DNA of 64,000 nt from NCBI GenBank assembly GCA_947453725.1, contig CANGHH010000002.1, positions 333,086 to 397,085 of the forward strand. Direction: 5' to 3'. The notes beneath the pieces are model-generated. The model had not been told where the DNA came from, ran no database searches, and saw nothing but the letters and a program-made list of their open reading frames with translations. The position numbers and the translations under genes were made by a program. Origin of the DNA: Betaproteobacteria bacterium (GTDB lineage: Bacteria; Pseudomonadota; Gammaproteobacteria; Burkholderiales; Burkholderiaceae_C). Positions within the stretch are counted from its first letter, which is position 1. The number at the start of each line of letters is the position of its first letter. Positions 18,027-30,369 of this stretch are shown piece after piece.

Positions 18027-19031
18027 TCAGGCGAGACCGAACTCGCGTGCCAGCAGCGCGTAGGAGTGCCGCCGTACCGCCGGCTCGTGGGCCCAGGTGT
18101 TGATCACCAGTTCGGCCAGGCCCAGCGACGCAGCCAGTGCGCGCAGTTGCGCGCCGACCTGCGCGGCGGTGCCGACGAAAGCGCGTTCGCGCATCGCGTT
18201 GATCGTCGGCATGTCCTCAGCCGTGTAGCCGCGTTGCGCGATGGCCGCCGGTGTCTGCAGCGGGCCCAGCACGCCGCGCTGGCGGTCCAGCCGCCAGCGC
18301 TCGCGGCCCAGCGCCTGGAACTGCGCGTCGTCGGCGGTGTCGGCGGCCAGCGCCCAGACGCAGACCGTCGGCTGCGGCTTGGGGTGGCGCGCGCTCGGGC
18401 GGTACAGGCTGCGGTAGAGGTCCAGCGCCTGCTCGACGCCCTGGCCGTCCATGAAGAAATAAGCGTAGGCATAGGGCAGGCCCAGGTGCGCCGCCAACTG
18501 CGCGCCGTAGTTGGAGCTGCCCAGGATCCACAATTCGGGCGGCACGGCGCCGGCAGGCGGCAGCGGGTTGGCGGTCAGACCCTGGTGGCGCAGGCCGGCG
18601 CTCCAGGCCTGCAGGTCGACCACCTGCTGCGGGAAGTCGTCGGCCGCATGGCGGGCGTTGGGGTTCAGCGCCATCGCAGTGCGGCCGTCGCTGCCCGGCG
18701 CGCGACCCACGCCCAGGTCGATGCGGCCCGGCGCCAGCGAGTCCAGCACGCGGAACTGCTCGGCCACTTTCAGCGTCGCGTAGTGCGGCAGCATCACGCC
18801 CGCACTGCCGATGCGGATGCGCGTGGTGCGGGCCGCGATGGCGGCCATCAGCACCTCGGGCGCACTGCCGACGATGGTCGGCATGCCGTGGTGTTCGCTG
18901 ACCCAGAAGCGCTGGTAGCCCAGGGCTTCGCAGAAGGGCGCCAGCTCCAGCGTGTCGCGCAGCGCGTGGCCTTCATCGCGGCCGGCGCAGGACACCGATT
19001 GGTCGAGCACCGAGAGTTGGAGTTCAGGCAT
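18027..19031 (-). CDS. LLM-class flavin-dependent oxidoreductase (luciferase-like)
   Basis: A 334-residue luciferase-like monooxygenase fold protein: LSVLDQSVSC at the N-terminus, RFWVSEHHGMP (about 41-51), IGSAGVMLPHYATLKVAEQFRVLD (about 73-96) and LGVGRAPGSDG are the pattern of the MsnO8/YhbW group. These enzymes use FMNH2 and oxygen; the substrate is unknown. It overlaps the end of the GMC oxidoreductase gene by 8 bases, so the two are co-transcribed. Confidence 0.88.
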   Translation of the reverse strand: MPELQLSVLDQSVSCAGRDEGHALRDTLELAPFCEALGYQRFWVSEHHGMPTIVGSAPEVLMAAIAARTTRIRIGSAGVMLPHYATLKVAEQFRVLDSLAPGRIDLGVGRAPGSDGRTAMALNPNARHAADDFPQQVVDLQAWSAGLRHQGLTANPLPPAGAVPPELWILGSSNYGAQLAAHLGLPYAYAYFFMDGQGVEQALDLYRSLYRPSARHPKPQPTVCVWALAADTADDAQFQALGRERWRLDRQRGVLGPLQTPAAIAQRGYTAEDMPTINAMRERAFVGTAAQVGAQLRALAASLGLAELVINTWAHEPAVRRHSYALLAREFGLA

Positions 19032-20619
19032 CTTGGCGAATCATGGCGGCGGCTTTCTCGGCGATCATGATGACCGGGGCATTGGTGTTGCCCGACACGA
19101 TACGCGGCATCACCGACGCATCGACCACCCGCAGGCCCTGCAGGCCGCGCACGCGCAACTGGTGGTCGACCACGTCCAGCGGCCCCGGGCCCATGCGGCA
19201 ACTGCCCACCGGGTGGTATTCGGTGTCGGAATTGGACCGGATGTAGTCCTCGATCTGCGCGTCGGACTGCGCCGCGGCCAGGGCCGGCAGTTCCCGGCCG
19301 CCGAAGGTCGCCAGCGCCGGCTGCTGCAGGATGCGGCGCAACTGCCGGAAGCCGCGGATCAGCAGGGCCATGTCCGCCGGGTCGCCGAAGAAGTTGGGGT
19401 CGATGGCGGGCGCGGCGGTGGGGTCGGCGCTGGCCAGGCGCAGCGTGCCGCGGCTGGCCGGGCGCAGCGGGCAGAGGTGGCAGGTGTAGCCGTGGCCGAA
19501 GGTCAACTGGCGCGCGTGGTCGATGAGCTTGGTGATGACGAAGTGCACCTGCAGATCGGGGACGGCTTCATCGGGACGGCTCTTGAAGAAGGCGCCGGAC
19601 TCGGCGATGGTGCTGGTCAGCTTGCCGCGGCGTTTCGTCGCCCAGTCGTAGACGCCCTTCAGCGCCATCGGCAGGCCCTGCGGCGAGACGGTGAAGGTGT
19701 CCCTGCGCCGCGGCGCGTCGACGACCTGCGTGACGCTGATGTGGTCGTGAAGGTGCTCGCCGACGCCGGGCAGGTCGTGCAGCAGCGCCACGCCGTGCTG
19801 CTGAAGGTGGGCACCGGGCCCGACGCCCGACAGCATCAGCAGCTGCGGCGACTGCAGCGCGCCGGCGCACAGCAGCACCTCGCGCTGGGCGACCAGCCGC
19901 TGCAGCTGGCCGTCCACCCGAACCTCGACGCCGCTGGCGCGACGGCCGTCGAAGACGATGCGCTGCACGGTCGCGCCGGTGATCACGGTCAGGTTCGGCC
20001 GCCCCCTGTTCGGCGTCAGGTAGGCCTTGGCAGCGCTGCAGCGCTCGCCGTCGCGCTGCGTCACCTGGTAGATCCCCGCGCCTTCCTGGCGCTCGCCGTT
20101 GAAGTCGAGGTTGGCCGGCAGGCCGGCCTGGATGGCGGCCTGCACGAACAGGGCCGCCGACTCGCTGGGGCACAGCGGGTCCATCACGTTCAGCGGCCCG
20201 CCGGTGGCGTGGTGGGCGCTGGCGCCGCGCTCGTTGTGCTCGGCCTTCAGAAAGTACGGCAGCACCTCGGCCCAGCCCCAGCCGGGGTTGCCCTGGGCGG
20301 CCCAGAAGTCGTAGTCCTGCGGCTGGCCGCGGACGTAGAGCATCGCGTTGATCGAACTCGAACCGCCCAGGCCGCGGCCGCGTGGCTGGTAGCCGCGGCG
20401 ACCCTTCAGGCCGGCCTGCGGCACCGTCTTGAAGGCCCAGTTGTGTTGCCAGCCTTTGAGCAGGCCGCCGGCGACGATGCCGGCCGGGCATTGGATGAGC
20501 ACGCTGCTGTCCGCAGGCCCGGCTTCGAGCAGGCAGACGCTGATGGCGGGGTCTTCGGTCAGCCGCGAGGCCAACACCGAACCGGCCGAGCCACCACCGA
20601 TGACGAGGTAGTCAAACAT
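19024..20619 (-). CDS. GMC family oxidoreductase (choline-dehydrogenase-like)
   Basis: FAD-dependent oxidoreductase of 531 residues from the ATG at 20619. The N-terminal dinucleotide motif is DYLVIGGGSAGSVLASRL, followed by GRGLGGSSSINAMLYVRG (GMC signature 1) and GALQSPQLLMLSGVGP (signature 2). The C-terminal catalytic region shows YHPVGSCRMG and NTNAPVIMIAEKAA. Related proteins oxidise alcohols, choline or polyethylene glycol; the substrate is not readable. It is followed by and overlaps the LLM oxidoreductase gene. Confidence 0.9.
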   Translation of the reverse strand: MFDYLVIGGGSAGSVLASRLTEDPAISVCLLEAGPADSSVLIQCPAGIVAGGLLKGWQHNWAFKTVPQAGLKGRRGYQPRGRGLGGSSSINAMLYVRGQPQDYDFWAAQGNPGWGWAEVLPYFLKAEHNERGASAHHATGGPLNVMDPLCPSESAALFVQAAIQAGLPANLDFNGERQEGAGIYQVTQRDGERCSAAKAYLTPNRGRPNLTVITGATVQRIVFDGRRASGVEVRVDGQLQRLVAQREVLLCAGALQSPQLLMLSGVGPGAHLQQHGVALLHDLPGVGEHLHDHISVTQVVDAPRRRDTFTVSPQGLPMALKGVYDWATKRRGKLTSTIAESGAFFKSRPDEAVPDLQVHFVITKLIDHARQLTFGHGYTCHLCPLRPASRGTLRLASADPTAAPAIDPNFFGDPADMALLIRGFRQLRRILQQPALATFGGRELPALAAAQSDAQIEDYIRSNSDTEYHPVGSCRMGPGPLDVVDHQLRVRGLQGLRVVDASVMPRIVSGNTNAPVIMIAEKAAAMIRQDA

Positions 20620-20800
20620 GTTCCGGGCCCTCCTGCGGTGATGATATCGACGGCCGATGGCGCCGATTGGACGGCCCACCCTAAGCCGGCCGGCCGCTGA
20701 TAATCGCGCCCTTCGGCCCCACCCGGCCCTGCGCTGCATGCCGGCCAAACGCCTGCGCAGCCGCCACACAACGCCCACCCGGCGTGTTCATGGAGAGCGC

Positions 20801-22687
<1,887 letters not shown>

Positions 22688-22724
22688 AGCGCGTTTCTGC
22701 CGGGCGCCGCCGGCCCAGTGTTGC

Positions 22725-23099
22725 TCAGTCGCCAGCCGTGGCGCGGTCGCGTTCTCGCTCACGGCGAGCGCGCGGAGGCCCCCCGGCTTGCGGCGCTGTC
22801 GACGGGCCGGCCAGGATCATCGGCACCGTGTCGCCGACGCCCTGGCGGCGGTCGCCGCGGGCCATGCGGCTGATCGCGCCACCCAGGGCCTGGCGGCGTT
22901 CGCCGACGTCGCCCCAGGCCGGTTCGGCGGCCAGGGCGTCGAGTTCGATATCGACGCTGGCGGCCCTGCGTGGCGGCGTCTCCCAGTCGTCGTCGTTGCG
23001 CTGCTGCCTGCGGCCCAGGTGCTCGTACCAGGCCACCACGCAGGCAACCGACAACAGTGCGGCCAGGCCGCAGGCGATCCAGGTGATGATGCTGTACAT
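22725..23099 (-). CDS. Small membrane protein, function unknown
   Basis: A 124-residue product from the ATG at 23099: one N-terminal membrane helix ([21 protein letters not shown]), then a polar Arg/Asp-rich cytoplasmic tail with [14 protein letters not shown] and a basic, low-complexity end. I do not recognise it. The hydrophobic segment directly after the start favours this frame over competing open frames on either strand. It converges with the ABC gene and diverges from the YgiQ gene. Confidence 0.5.
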   Translation of the reverse strand: MYSIITWIACGLAALLSVACVVAWYEHLGRRQQRNDDDWETPPRRAASVDIELDALAAEPAWGDVGERRQALGGAISRMARGDRRQGVGDTVPMILAGPSTAPQAGGPPRARRERERDRATAGD

Positions 23100-23258
23100 G
23101 CGCAAGGTATCGGCCACCGTCGCGGCCGCTTGAGCCGGCTGCCCGCGCGCCTTGCCAAGCCCGTCACGCGGCCCGCATGGCCTTGCTGGGGCGCTGCGGG
23201 CCGCCAGCCGCGACAATCGGTACTTCGCCGGCGCCGCCGGCAGCCAGCCCCCAGCGCC

Positions 23259-25586
23259 GTGTCCGTCATTGCCCCCAAGCCGATCACCGGCTACCGTCCC
23301 TTCTGGGCCCAGCGCTTCGGCGTGGCGCCCTTCCTGCCGATGAGCCGCGCCGAGATGGAGCGCCTCGGCTGGGACAGCTGCGACATCATCATCGTCACCG
23401 GCGACGCCTACGTCGACCACCCCAGCTTCGGCATGGCCGTGATCGGCCGCGTGCTCGAGAACCAGGGCTTTCGCGTCGGCATCATCGCCCAGCCCGACTG
23501 GCACAGCGCCGAGCCCTTCAAGGTGCTGGGCAAGCCGAACCTGTTCTTCGGCGTGGCCGCCGGCAACATGGATTCGATGATCAACCGCTACACGGCCGAT
23601 CGAAAGATCCGCAGCGATGACGCCTACACGCCCGGCGGCGCCGGCGACCGCCGCCCCGACCGCGCCACGCTGGTCTACACCCAGCGTTGCAAGGAAGCCT
23701 GGTCCGATGTGCCGGTGATCATCGGCGGCATCGAAGCCAGCCTGCGCCGCATCGCGCACTACGACTACTGGCAGGACAAGGTGCGGCGCAGCATCCTGGT
23801 CGACAGCAAGGCCGACCTGCTGCTCTACGGCAATGCCGAGCGCGCCATCATCGAGGTCGCCCACCGGCTGGCGCGGCGCGAGGCCGTCGAGACGCTGACC
23901 GACATCCGCGGCACGGCCTTCATGGTCAAGAGCGCACCGGGCCTGGCGCCACAGGGCTACCTGGCCATCGACAGCACCGAAGTCGACCGGCCTGGGCGCA
24001 TCGACGAGCACATCAACCCCTACCTGACGACGGAAGAAGCGGCAGCGTCGCAGGGCGAGACCTGCACGAAGGAAGAGGGCAGCGGCGCGGTGCCGGCCGT
24101 CGCGACGGTGGCGATGCCGATGAGCCGCAAGACCGGCGCGCTGAAGATGCCCACGCGCGACAAGACGGTGATCCGCCTGCCGTCCTACGAGCAGGTGAAG
24201 AGCGACGCCGTGCTCTACGCCCACGCCAACCGCGTGTTGCACCTCGAGACCAACCCCGGCAACGCGCGGGCGCTGGTGCAGCGACATGGCGAGCGCGACC
24301 TGTGGATCACGCCGCCGCCGATCCCGCTGGCCACGGCCGAGATGGACCACGTCTTCGACCTGCACTACGCGCGCAGCCCGCATCCGGCTTACGCCGACGA
24401 GCAGGGCGGGCACGACGGCGCGACCAAGATCCCGGCCTGGGAAATGATCCGTTTCAGCGTCAACATCATGCGCGGCTGCTTCGGCGGCTGCACCTTCTGT
24501 TCGATCACCGAACACGAAGGCCGGATCATCCAGAGCCGCAGCGAGGACAGCGTGATCCGCGAGATCGAGGAGATCCGCGACAAGGTCAAGGGCTTCACCG
24601 GCATCATCAGCGACCTCGGCGGGCCGACGGCGAACATGTGGCGCATCGGCTGCAAGAGCCCGGCGATCGAAGCCGCCTGCCGCAAGCCGAGCTGCGTCTT
24701 CCCCGGCATCTGCCCCAACCTGAACACCGACCACGCGCCGCTGGTGAAGATGTACCGCCGCGCGCGTTCGCTGCGCGGCGTGAAGAAGATCCTGATCAGC
24801 AGCGGCCTGCGTTACGACCTGGCGGTGCAGAGCCCCGAGTACGTCCGCGAACTGGTGACCCACCACGTCGGCGGCTACCTGAAGATCGCGCCCGAGCACA
24901 CCGAGAGCGGGCCGCTGTCCAAGATGATGAAGCCGGGCATCGGCAGCTACGACCGCTTCAAGCAGATGTTCGACCAGTACAGCGCCGAGGCCGGCAAGAA
25001 GCAGTACCTGATCCCCTACTTCATTGCCGCGCACCCCGGCACCAAGGACGAGGACATGATGAACCTGGCGATCTGGCTGAAGCGCAACAGCTTCAAGGCC
25101 GACCAGGTGCAGACCTTCTACCCGTCGCCGATGGCCACCGCCACCGCGATGTACCACAGCGACCTGAATCCGCTGAAGGGCATCAGCCGCGACCCGGCGC
25201 GGGTCGAGAAGGTCGACATCGTGCGCGGCGAGAAGCGCCGCCGCCTGCACAAGGCCTTCCTGCGCTGGCACGACCCGGCGAACTGGCCGCTGCTGCGCGA
25301 GGCCCTGAAGACCATGGGCCGCGCCGACCTGATCGGCAATGGCAAGCACCAGCTGATCCCCACCTACCAGCCGGCGGGTGGCGACGGCTATGTCAGTGCG
25401 CGGCGCAAGAACAGCACCGTGGCGGGGACCAAGACCTCGGTGGTCACCCAGGGGCGCATCCTGACCCAGCACACGGGGCTGCCGCCGAGGGTGACCGGGG
25501 CCAAGCCGGTGGTCCAGGCCGCGACCCGGCCAGCCGCCAAAGCGGTGGCGCCGCGGCCGCCGGGCCTCAGGCGCAAGCCGCGCTGA
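23259..25586 (+). CDS. ygiQ: YgiQ family radical SAM protein
   Basis: About 775 residues from a GTG start at 23259. The start is placed by comparison: [19 protein letters not shown] aligns with the usual YgiQ N-terminus. It has the N-terminal half [20 protein letters not shown], then a radical SAM domain with the iron-sulfur cluster CxxxCxxC in [10 protein letters not shown] (Cys407, Cys411, Cys414) and [16 protein letters not shown]. The C-terminal ~70 residues are a Lys/Arg/Ala/Pro-rich tail. The family is widespread but its reaction is not established. Confidence 0.92.
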   Translation: MSVIAPKPITGYRPFWAQRFGVAPFLPMSRAEMERLGWDSCDIIIVTGDAYVDHPSFGMAVIGRVLENQGFRVGIIAQPDWHSAEPFKVLGKPNLFFGVAAGNMDSMINRYTADRKIRSDDAYTPGGAGDRRPDRATLVYTQRCKEAWSDVPVIIGGIEASLRRIAHYDYWQDKVRRSILVDSKADLLLYGNAERAIIEVAHRLARREAVETLTDIRGTAFMVKSAPGLAPQGYLAIDSTEVDRPGRIDEHINPYLTTEEAAASQGETCTKEEGSGAVPAVATVAMPMSRKTGALKMPTRDKTVIRLPSYEQVKSDAVLYAHANRVLHLETNPGNARALVQRHGERDLWITPPPIPLATAEMDHVFDLHYARSPHPAYADEQGGHDGATKIPAWEMIRFSVNIMRGCFGGCTFCSITEHEGRIIQSRSEDSVIREIEEIRDKVKGFTGIISDLGGPTANMWRIGCKSPAIEAACRKPSCVFPGICPNLNTDHAPLVKMYRRARSLRGVKKILISSGLRYDLAVQSPEYVRELVTHHVGGYLKIAPEHTESGPLSKMMKPGIGSYDRFKQMFDQYSAEAGKKQYLIPYFIAAHPGTKDEDMMNLAIWLKRNSFKADQVQTFYPSPMATATAMYHSDLNPLKGISRDPARVEKVDIVRGEKRRRLHKAFLRWHDPANWPLLREALKTMGRADLIGNGKHQLIPTYQPAGGDGYVSARRKNSTVAGTKTSVVTQGRILTQHTGLPPRVTGAKPVVQAATRPAAKAVAPRPPGLRRKPR

Positions 25587-25613
25587 AGGCGGGCTGGCGC
25601 GGGCCGGGCTGCA

Positions 25614-26078
25614 TCAGGGCTTGCCGTTGATCGCCAGCAGTTCAACTTCGAAGACCAGCGTTGCGCCGCCCGGGATCTGGCCGCCGCCGGCGCCCCTTTC
25701 GCCGTAGGCGATCGCCGACGGGCAGGTCAGCTTGGCCTTGCCGCCGACCTTGAGCTTCTGCACGCCTTCGGTCCAGCACTTGATGACGCGGTTCAGCGGG
25801 AAGCTGGTCGGCTCGCCGCGCTGGTAGCTGCTGTCGAACTCGCGGCCGTCGGTGAAGGTGCCGCGGTAGTGCACCTTGACGGTGTCGGTGGCCACCGGGC
25901 TGGCGCCCTTGCCCTCGCGCAGCGACAGGAAGACCAGGCCGGATTCGCTGACCACGGCGCCGGGCTCGGCGGCGGCCTTCTTCAGCGGGTCGTCGGCGGC
26001 GTGGGCGCTGCCGGCCAGGGTCAAGGCGGTGGCGAGGGTGGCGAGGGTGGCGGCCCGACGGGCAAGGCGGAGGTTCAT
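25614..26078 (-). CDS. FKBP-type peptidyl-prolyl cis-trans isomerase, exported
   Basis: The 154-residue product has a signal peptide (LATALTLAGSAHA, cleavage about residue 27) and one FKBP domain: VKVHYRGTFTDGREFDSSY, LNRVIKCWTEGVQKLKVGGK and IAYGERGAGGGQIPGGATLVFEVELLAI. It would speed proline isomerisation in periplasmic protein folding. The two cysteines (IKCWTEG, LTCPSAI) lie where many FKBPs have other residues and could form a disulfide. It is 25 bases downstream of glnS. Confidence 0.93.
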   Translation of the reverse strand: MNLRLARRAATLATLATALTLAGSAHAADDPLKKAAAEPGAVVSESGLVFLSLREGKGASPVATDTVKVHYRGTFTDGREFDSSYQRGEPTSFPLNRVIKCWTEGVQKLKVGGKAKLTCPSAIAYGERGAGGGQIPGGATLVFEVELLAINGKP

Positions 26079-26103
26079 GGTGGGTTTTCTGCGGGGCTGG
26101 CCT

Positions 26104-27897
26104 TCAGGCCGCCCAACTGTCTCTGAGGGTGGTGATGCGGTTGAACACCGGCGCTTCGGCGCGGTGGTCCTTGCGGTCGGCCACGAAGTAGCCGTGGCGC
26201 TCGAACTGGTAGCGGCTCTCGGCCGGCACGCCGGCCAGCGCGGGCTCCAGCCAGGCCGTCACGGCGCGCTTGCTCTGCGGGTTCAGCACCTCGCGGAAGT
26301 CGCGGCCGCCGGCTTCGGGCTGGGCTTCGGTGAACAGGCGGTCGTAGAGCACCACGCTGGCCGGCACGGCGTCGGCCACGCCGACCCAGGTGATGGTGCC
26401 CTTGACCTTGACCGCGTCGGCGCCCGGCGTGCCGCTCTTGGTGTCGGGCACGACGCGGGCCAGCACGGCGGTGAGGGCGCCGGCGGCGTCCTTCTCGCAG
26501 CCGGTGCATTCCACGACCATGCCGTACTTCAGGCGCACCTTGTTGCCGGGGAACAGGCGGAAGAAGCCCTTCGCCGGCACGTCGGCGTAGTCGTCGCGCT
26601 CGATCCAGACTTCGCGGCCCAGCCCGAAGTGACGCAGGCCGAGTTCGGGCAGATGCGGGTGCGCGGGGGCCTGGCAGGCTTCGATGAAACCGTCGCTGCC
26701 GAAGACCTCGGCCCAGTTCGTCAGCACCAGTTTCACCGGGTCCAGCACGGCCATCGCGCGCGGCGCCTGGCCTTCCAGGTCGCTGCGCAGGCAGCCGTCG
26801 AGCACGCCGTAGTCGAGCCAGATGTTGGTCTTCGAAGCGCCGCTGCCGTCGGCCATCGCACGGATGCTGGCCGGCGTGTAGCCGCGTCGGCGCATGCCGA
26901 ACAGCGTGGGCATGCGCGGGTCGTCCCAGCCTTCGACGATGCCTTCCATGACCAGTTCGCGCAGCTTGCGTTTGCTGGTCACGACATAGCTCAGGTTCAG
27001 GCGGCCGAATTCGTACTGTTTCGGCAGCGGGCGGGCCAGCAGACCCAGGTCGGCCAGACTTTCGAGCAACCAGTCGTAGAACGGCCGCTGGTCTTCGAAT
27101 TCCAGCGTGCAGATGCTGTGGGTGATGTTCTCCAGCGCGTCCTCGATCGGGTGCGCGTAGGTGTACATCGGGTAGATGCACCAGCGGTCGCCGGTGTTGT
27201 GGTGGGTGGCGCGCTTGATGCGGTACAGCGTCGGGTCGCGCAGGTTGATGTTGGCCGCGGCCATGTCGATCTTGGCGCGCAGCACGGCGCCGCCGTCGGG
27301 CAGTCCGCCGGCTTTCATCTCGCGCAGGCGGGCCAGGTTTTCGGCCGGCGTGCGGCTGCGGTAGGGGCTGTCGGTGCCGGGCGTGTTGAAGTCGCCGCGG
27401 CGGGCGCGCATGTCCTCGGCGCTCTGCTCGTCGACATAGGCCAGGCCGGCCTCGACCAGGGCCTCGGCGGCGCGGTACATGAAGTCGAAATAGTGGCTGG
27501 CGTAGTACAGGTGGCTGGTGCCGCCCGCGTTCCAGTCGAAGCCCAGCCAGGTCACGGCCTCCTGGATGGCATCGACGAATTCCTGCTCTTCCTTTTCCGG
27601 ATTGGTGTCGTCGAAGCGAAGGTGGCAGACGCCGCCGAAGTCCTGCGCCAGACCGAAGTTCAGGCAGATGCTCTTGGCGTGGCCGACGTGCAGGTAGCCG
27701 TTGGGTTCAGGCGGAAAACGTGTTCGAATTCTCGCGGGGTCGGCCGGCCCGGCCTGGTGGTGGGCCGCGTCGCCCGGCGTGCCGCCGAAATGCCGCGCCG
27801 CGTAGGCGCCGCTCTCCAGGTCGCGCTCGATGATGCCGCGCAGGAAATTGCTCGGCTTCGGGGCGGGATTCACTGCTGCTTTCGGGTCGGTGGCCAT
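26104..27897 (-). CDS. glnS: Glutaminyl-tRNA synthetase
   Basis: Class I aminoacyl-tRNA synthetase that charges tRNA-Gln. The 597-residue product contains the HIGH-type motif in FPPEPNGYLHVGHAKS (HVGH at 70-73), the LRFDDTNPEKEEQEFVDAI region, and the KMSKS-like VVTSKRKL. The C-terminal beta-barrel anticodon-binding domains are present. Length is within the family range. An N-terminal extension of about 30 residues precedes the catalytic domain. It is followed by the FKBP gene. Confidence 0.97.
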   Translation of the reverse strand: MATDPKAAVNPAPKPSNFLRGIIERDLESGAYAARHFGGTPGDAAHHQAGPADPARIRTRFPPEPNGYLHVGHAKSICLNFGLAQDFGGVCHLRFDDTNPEKEEQEFVDAIQEAVTWLGFDWNAGGTSHLYYASHYFDFMYRAAEALVEAGLAYVDEQSAEDMRARRGDFNTPGTDSPYRSRTPAENLARLREMKAGGLPDGGAVLRAKIDMAAANINLRDPTLYRIKRATHHNTGDRWCIYPMYTYAHPIEDALENITHSICTLEFEDQRPFYDWLLESLADLGLLARPLPKQYEFGRLNLSYVVTSKRKLRELVMEGIVEGWDDPRMPTLFGMRRRGYTPASIRAMADGSGASKTNIWLDYGVLDGCLRSDLEGQAPRAMAVLDPVKLVLTNWAEVFGSDGFIEACQAPAHPHLPELGLRHFGLGREVWIERDDYADVPAKGFFRLFPGNKVRLKYGMVVECTGCEKDAAGALTAVLARVVPDTKSGTPGADAVKVKGTITWVGVADAVPASVVLYDRLFTEAQPEAGGRDFREVLNPQSKRAVTAWLEPALAGVPAESRYQFERHGYFVADRKDHRAEAPVFNRITTLRDSWAA

Positions 27898-28007
27898 GCG
27901 CTCGCCGGTACGGGGAAGGGCGCAATTCTATCGGCCGGGGTCTGGCCTTGATGCGATGAACAGCCGGCGGATGCCAGCGCCGCGGCGGGCGGCGCTCCGT
28001 GCGGCGC

Positions 28008-29360
28008 TCAATGTTCCGGGTGCGAGGACTGGCCCAGCATTTCGGGCACGACCAGCGTGACGCCGCGCTCGGTGACGTGGAAGCGCTCGCGGTCCTGCAC
28101 CGGGTCGATGCCGGCGCAAAAGCCGTCGGGCAGCACGCAGTGCATGTCGACCACCACGCGGCGCAGCTGCACGCCGGCGCCGATGCGCACATTTGGCAGC
28201 ACCACGCTGTCTTCGATCACGCTGCTCTCGGCCACCCGCACCTTGGAAAACAGGATCGAGCGGCGCACCACGGCCCCGCTGACGATGCAGCCGCTCGACA
28301 CCAGCGAGTTCAGCGCCATGCCGCGGCGGCCGTCGTCGTCGAAGACGAACTTGGCCGGTGGCAGCTGGCGCTGCAGGCTGAGGATCGGCCACTGGTCGTC
28401 GTAGAGGTTCAGCTCGGGCACCACGCTGACGAGGTCGAGGTTGGCTTCCCAGTAGGCGTCCACCGTGCCGACGTCGCGCCAGTAGGGTCGGTCGCCGACC
28501 AGGTTGACGCAGCTGTCGGCGTAGCGGTGCGCGGCGACGTGGGCGCGGTCCACCAGCCAGGGCAGCAGGTCCTTGCCGAAGTCGTGGCTGGAATCGGGGT
28601 CGGCGGCGTCGCGGCGCAACTGCTCGACGAGAAAGCGGTAGCCGAAGACATAGATGCCCATGCTGGCCAGCGCCCGACCGGGCTGCCCCGGCAGCGGCGT
28701 CGGCTGATCGGGCTTCTCTTCGAAGCGCAGCACGCGGCCGGCCTGGTCGACCGCCAGCACGCCCAGGCGGCGGGCGTCATCGACCGCCACCTCGATCGTC
28801 GCCACCGAGACGTCGGCGCCGCGTTCGGCGTGTTCGGCCAGCATGCGGGCGTAGTCCATCTTGTAGACATGGTCGCCGGCCAGCACCAGCACGAACTCGG
28901 GCTGCGACTCGTGCAGCAGTTCGAGGTTCTGGTAAACGGCGTCGGCGGTGCCGGCGTACCAGTGTTCGTCGACCCGCTGCTGGGCCGGCACGATGTCGAT
29001 GAACTCGCCCAGGCTGATCTCGAGGAAGCCCCAGCCGCGCTCGAGGTGGCGGATCAGGCTTTGCGCCTTGTACTGGGTCAGCACGCCGATGTGGCGGATG
29101 CCCGAATTGACGCAGTTGCTCAGCGCGAAGTCGATGATGTTCAGCTTGCCGGCGAAAGGCACCGCGGGCTTGGCGCGGTGCGCCGTCAGCTGTTCGAGCC
29201 GCTTGCCGCGACCGCCGGCCAGCACCATCGCGTAGGTGTGCTGGCACAACCGGCCGTCACCGCCGCCAAGTCTGGCGATGCCCATGTGGGCGCCTGCTGC
29301 AGAAGGCTGGGGCGTCCTCGCGCCGGACGAAATGCGGGGGGTGGTGTTCATGGCAGACAT
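28008..29360 (-). CDS. glgC: Glucose-1-phosphate adenylyltransferase
   Basis: GlgC makes ADP-glucose for glycogen synthesis. The nucleotidyltransferase core begins [18 protein letters not shown] with Lys in [39 protein letters not shown] and [13 protein letters not shown] follow, and the C-terminal left-handed beta-helix has [18 protein letters not shown]. The start is uncertain: ATGs at 29360 and 29351 precede the core by a non-conserved leader; I used 29360, the longer of the two, although neither has a clear ribosome-binding site. No other glycogen genes are in the window. Confidence 0.9.
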   Translation of the reverse strand: MSAMNTTPRISSGARTPQPSAAGAHMGIARLGGGDGRLCQHTYAMVLAGGRGKRLEQLTAHRAKPAVPFAGKLNIIDFALSNCVNSGIRHIGVLTQYKAQSLIRHLERGWGFLEISLGEFIDIVPAQQRVDEHWYAGTADAVYQNLELLHESQPEFVLVLAGDHVYKMDYARMLAEHAERGADVSVATIEVAVDDARRLGVLAVDQAGRVLRFEEKPDQPTPLPGQPGRALASMGIYVFGYRFLVEQLRRDAADPDSSHDFGKDLLPWLVDRAHVAAHRYADSCVNLVGDRPYWRDVGTVDAYWEANLDLVSVVPELNLYDDQWPILSLQRQLPPAKFVFDDDGRRGMALNSLVSSGCIVSGAVVRRSILFSKVRVAESSVIEDSVVLPNVRIGAGVQLRRVVVDMHCVLPDGFCAGIDPVQDRERFHVTERGVTLVVPEMLGQSSHPEH

Positions 29361-29481
29361 CGCGGCCGGCTGGCAAGGCGCCGATCTCGCTGGCGCCGGA
29401 CTGCGCCGCGAAGGTCGCCAGCCTGAACCGAAGGCCAGCCCGCGCATTGAGGCTGCTCAAGGTTTGCGGCGCCTGCCCGGC

Positions 29482-30369
29482 CTACATGCCCTTGAACAGC
29501 GACGCGTAGAGCCGGCTGGCGGTCAGCTTTTCCGGCCGCCCGCGCAGGCTCAGCGTGACCTGGCCCGACTCTTCGCGCCGCGCGGTGGCGATGGCCCGGG
29601 CCTGCACGACGGTGCCGCGGTGGACCTGCCAGAAGACGGCCGGGTCGAGCTGCGGCAGCAGTTCGCGCAGCGAGGCGCGGATCAGGTGTTCGCGCTCGGC
29701 CGTGACGACGCGCACGTACTTGTCCGCGGCTTCGAAATACAGCACCTCGACCAGCGGCACCAGGTGCACCAGGTTGCCGATCTGCGCCTGGATGACTTCC
29801 AGCCGTGGCACGGCGGCGGGCGCCGCGCCGGGCCCGCCAGCGCTGCCAGCCAGCAGGCCGCGCAGCTGCGCCACCGCGGCCTGCAGCGCCTCGTGCTGCG
29901 CGTCCATCTTTTCAGCCTGCGGCGCCGTGGCGCGGGCCTGACGGTCGGCCAGGCGGGCCTGCAGGCGGGCCACGCAGGCCGCCAGCCGCCTGCGGTCCAC
30001 CGGCTTGACCAGGTAGTCGACGGCCTGGGCCTCGAAGGCCTGCAGCGCGTGGTCGTCGTAGGCGGTGACGAAGACCAGCAGCGGGAAGGGCGCCGCGCCC
30101 GGCCCGTCGGGCCAGTCTTCGGCCAGCGCCTGCGCCGCTTCCAGGCCGCTGGCGCCGGGCATGCGGATGTCGAAGAAGCAGACGTCAGGGGCCAGCGCGA
30201 GCGCCTGTTCGGCGGCGCGCCGACCGTCGCCCACGCTGGCCACCACCTGCAGCGCCGGCCACAGCGCGGCCAGGTCGGCGCGCAGGCCGTCGGCCAGCAG
30301 CGCTTCGTCTTCGGCGATCAGGCAGCGGGCAGGGTGCATGGCAGTTTTGCCGGTTGGCGGGCGGTTCAT
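29482..30369 (-). CDS. LytTR-domain response regulator
   Basis: The 295-residue product has a receiver domain (acidic pair ED at 20-21, phosphoacceptor D67 in CFFDIRMPG, K122 in YLVKPVD) and a C-terminal LytTR DNA-binding domain (KYVRVVTAEREHLIRASLRELLPQLDPAVFWQVHRGTVV). This is the AlgR/LytR type of regulator. Its ATG overlaps the stop of the kinase gene (ATGA), which implies coupling and supports the start at 30369. Targets are unknown. Confidence 0.94.
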   Translation of the reverse strand: MNRPPTGKTAMHPARCLIAEDEALLADGLRADLAALWPALQVVASVGDGRRAAEQALALAPDVCFFDIRMPGASGLEAAQALAEDWPDGPGAAPFPLLVFVTAYDDHALQAFEAQAVDYLVKPVDRRRLAACVARLQARLADRQARATAPQAEKMDAQHEALQAAVAQLRGLLAGSAGGPGAAPAAVPRLEVIQAQIGNLVHLVPLVEVLYFEAADKYVRVVTAEREHLIRASLRELLPQLDPAVFWQVHRGTVVQARAIATARREESGQVTLSLRGRPEKLTASRLYASLFKGM